Assembly (NCBI GenBank): GCA_963707875.1
Contig: CAVPRU010000001.1
Span: 1,298,401-1,362,400 of the forward strand
Direction of reading: 5' to 3'
Source of the DNA: SZUA-320 sp963707875
GTDB taxonomy: Bacteria > Gemmatimonadota > Gemmatimonadetes > Gemmatimonadales > GWC2-71-9
DNA length: 64,000 nt
Position 1 is the stretch's first letter. The number at the start of each line of letters is the position of its first letter. Positions 63,627 to 64,000 of the stretch are shown here, piece after piece. The translations under genes were made by a program, and so were the position numbers. Below the pieces are notes generated by a model. That model had not been told where the DNA came from. It worked only from the letters and a program-made list of their open reading frames with translations, and searched no databases.

Positions 63627-64000
63627 GCCGCCGACCGTCCGCCGCCGAGCCCGCGGTCAGGGCCACGGCCCATCGACTCGCAGCGCGTGCTGCCGACCTG
63701 CACCGGCTCCGTCCGCCGATCCGTCCATGTTCGTCCTCGAACCACTGGCGGGGCCTGCGGCTGCCGACCCGTTCCTTGACAACCCATTGGCCGGGGCCTC
63801 GCGGGCCCCAGCCGGCCGGATCCTCGATCAGCCGCCGCGGGCGGATCTCGATGGCCGTGTCGATGGTCTCCTGCGGGATGCCGCAATCGAGTGCCGCTTC
63901 GGTGATCGGCACGACCGCGGCGGGCTCGGCGGTTGCCGCTCCGAGGGCCAGGAGCTCCTCGTCGGTGACCCGAGACGCCAGGGTCTCGATCGCACAATTG
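63574..64000 (-). CDS. C-terminal part of a hypothetical protein (partial)
   Basis: An open (-) frame enters from beyond 64000 (reading ETLASRVTDEELLALGAATAE and PITEAALDCGIPQETIDTAIEIRPRRLIEDPAGWGPRG), so only the C-terminal ~140 residues are here. It is helical and acidic, then arginine-rich near the end, with a likely frame error in the last third. The family is not recognised. It converges on the HNH gene and overlaps it by about 50 bp. Confidence 0.45.
   Translation of the reverse strand, partial: NCAIETLASRVTDEELLALGAATAEPAAVVPITEAALDCGIPQETIDTAIEIRPRRLIEDPAGWGPRGPGQWVVKERVGSRRPRQWFEDEHGRIGGRSRCRSAARAASRWAVALTAGSAADGRRLRPRWAPTPVFGGRSVW

Noticed and set aside
42308..64000. Horizontal transfer island inserted in the left genome
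   Set aside because: No att sites, integrase or return to left-type sequence by the window end; two cut genes at one point favour a misjoin.

Overview
The window looks like two unrelated bacterial genomes joined at about 42,310-42,325. Bases 1-42,310 read like a Gemmatimonadota-type diderm: outer-membrane barrels, a PEP-CTERM protein, a DUF5916 barrel, TAT- and Sec-exported proteins and a type II secretion / type IV pilus ATPase. Bases 42,325-64,000 read like a high-GC actinomycete, probably Acidimicrobiia: a WS/DGAT acyltransferase, LuxR regulators with C-terminal HTH, a tandem universal stress protein, a 13E12-type DUF222-HNH gene with a GAAC-N4-GTTC SOS box, and a style rich in GTCGA-type words. 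At the boundary a (+) gene is cut after about 43 codons and a (-) WS/DGAT gene loses its C-terminus. I read this as a probable assembly chimera. Both taxon assignments are inferences from gene content.

Many genes in both parts carry one or more single-base frameshifts, often in short G or C runs (for example 7929, 13876, 14094). This pattern fits uncorrected indel errors better than real pseudogenes. I give those genes as whole CDSs and note the breaks.

Left part. 1-7,850: the end of an outer-membrane protein, a P1 (DmpA-type) peptidase, then a compact surface-polysaccharide operon: WecB epimerase, YaiO-like barrel, membrane protein, processive GT2 synthase and a bactofilin-like protein. A PEP-CTERM protein follows. 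7,865-16,052: quinone reductase, PadR regulator with a perfect 28-bp operator, a hybrid sensor kinase (PAS-PAS-HK-REC-REC-HPt), a GspE/PilB ATPase fused to a C-terminal receiver domain, and a prepilin. 16,104-20,215: nitroreductase, relic of a DUF5916 gene, DUF6265, GH109-like oxidoreductase, DUF481 barrel, and MscL with a zinc ribbon. 20,309-27,401: the SAM by-product region, with an ArsR-methyltransferase regulator (SahR-like), adenosylhomocysteinase, and the coupled operon mtnP-apt-mtnA-class II aldolase. 27,442-42,112: metallo-hydrolase plus LVIVD protein, metallopeptidase plus ATP-grasp ligase, DUF5916 barrel, Ser/Thr kinase plus CYTH, M14-like deacylase plus MFS transporter, PP2C phosphatase, an oxidoreductase and an aquaporin.

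Right part. WS/DGAT; cyclic-2,3-diphosphoglycerate synthetase-like GTPase; DinB-fold protein; small membrane proteins; a 17-bp x 9 minisatellite; a TPR-LuxR regulator beside a methyltransferase; a metallo-beta-lactamase-fold protein beside a GAF-LuxR regulator; an overlapping operon of a small protein, a PrsW-like protease and a vWD/beta-propeller lipoprotein; UspA; a serine-hydrolase relic; TetR with a divergent membrane protein; a broken PEP-utilising enzyme next to tRNA-Leu(TAA); a ThDP enzyme; and the SOS-box HNH gene.

The most interesting units are the WecB/GT2/barrel operon (a candidate ManNAc-polymer secretion system), the GspE-receiver fusion coupled to a hybrid kinase, the mtnP-apt-mtnA-aldolase operon (a candidate DHAP-shunt type of MTA salvage), and the SahR-like regulator whose operator covers its own -10 box and start codon.
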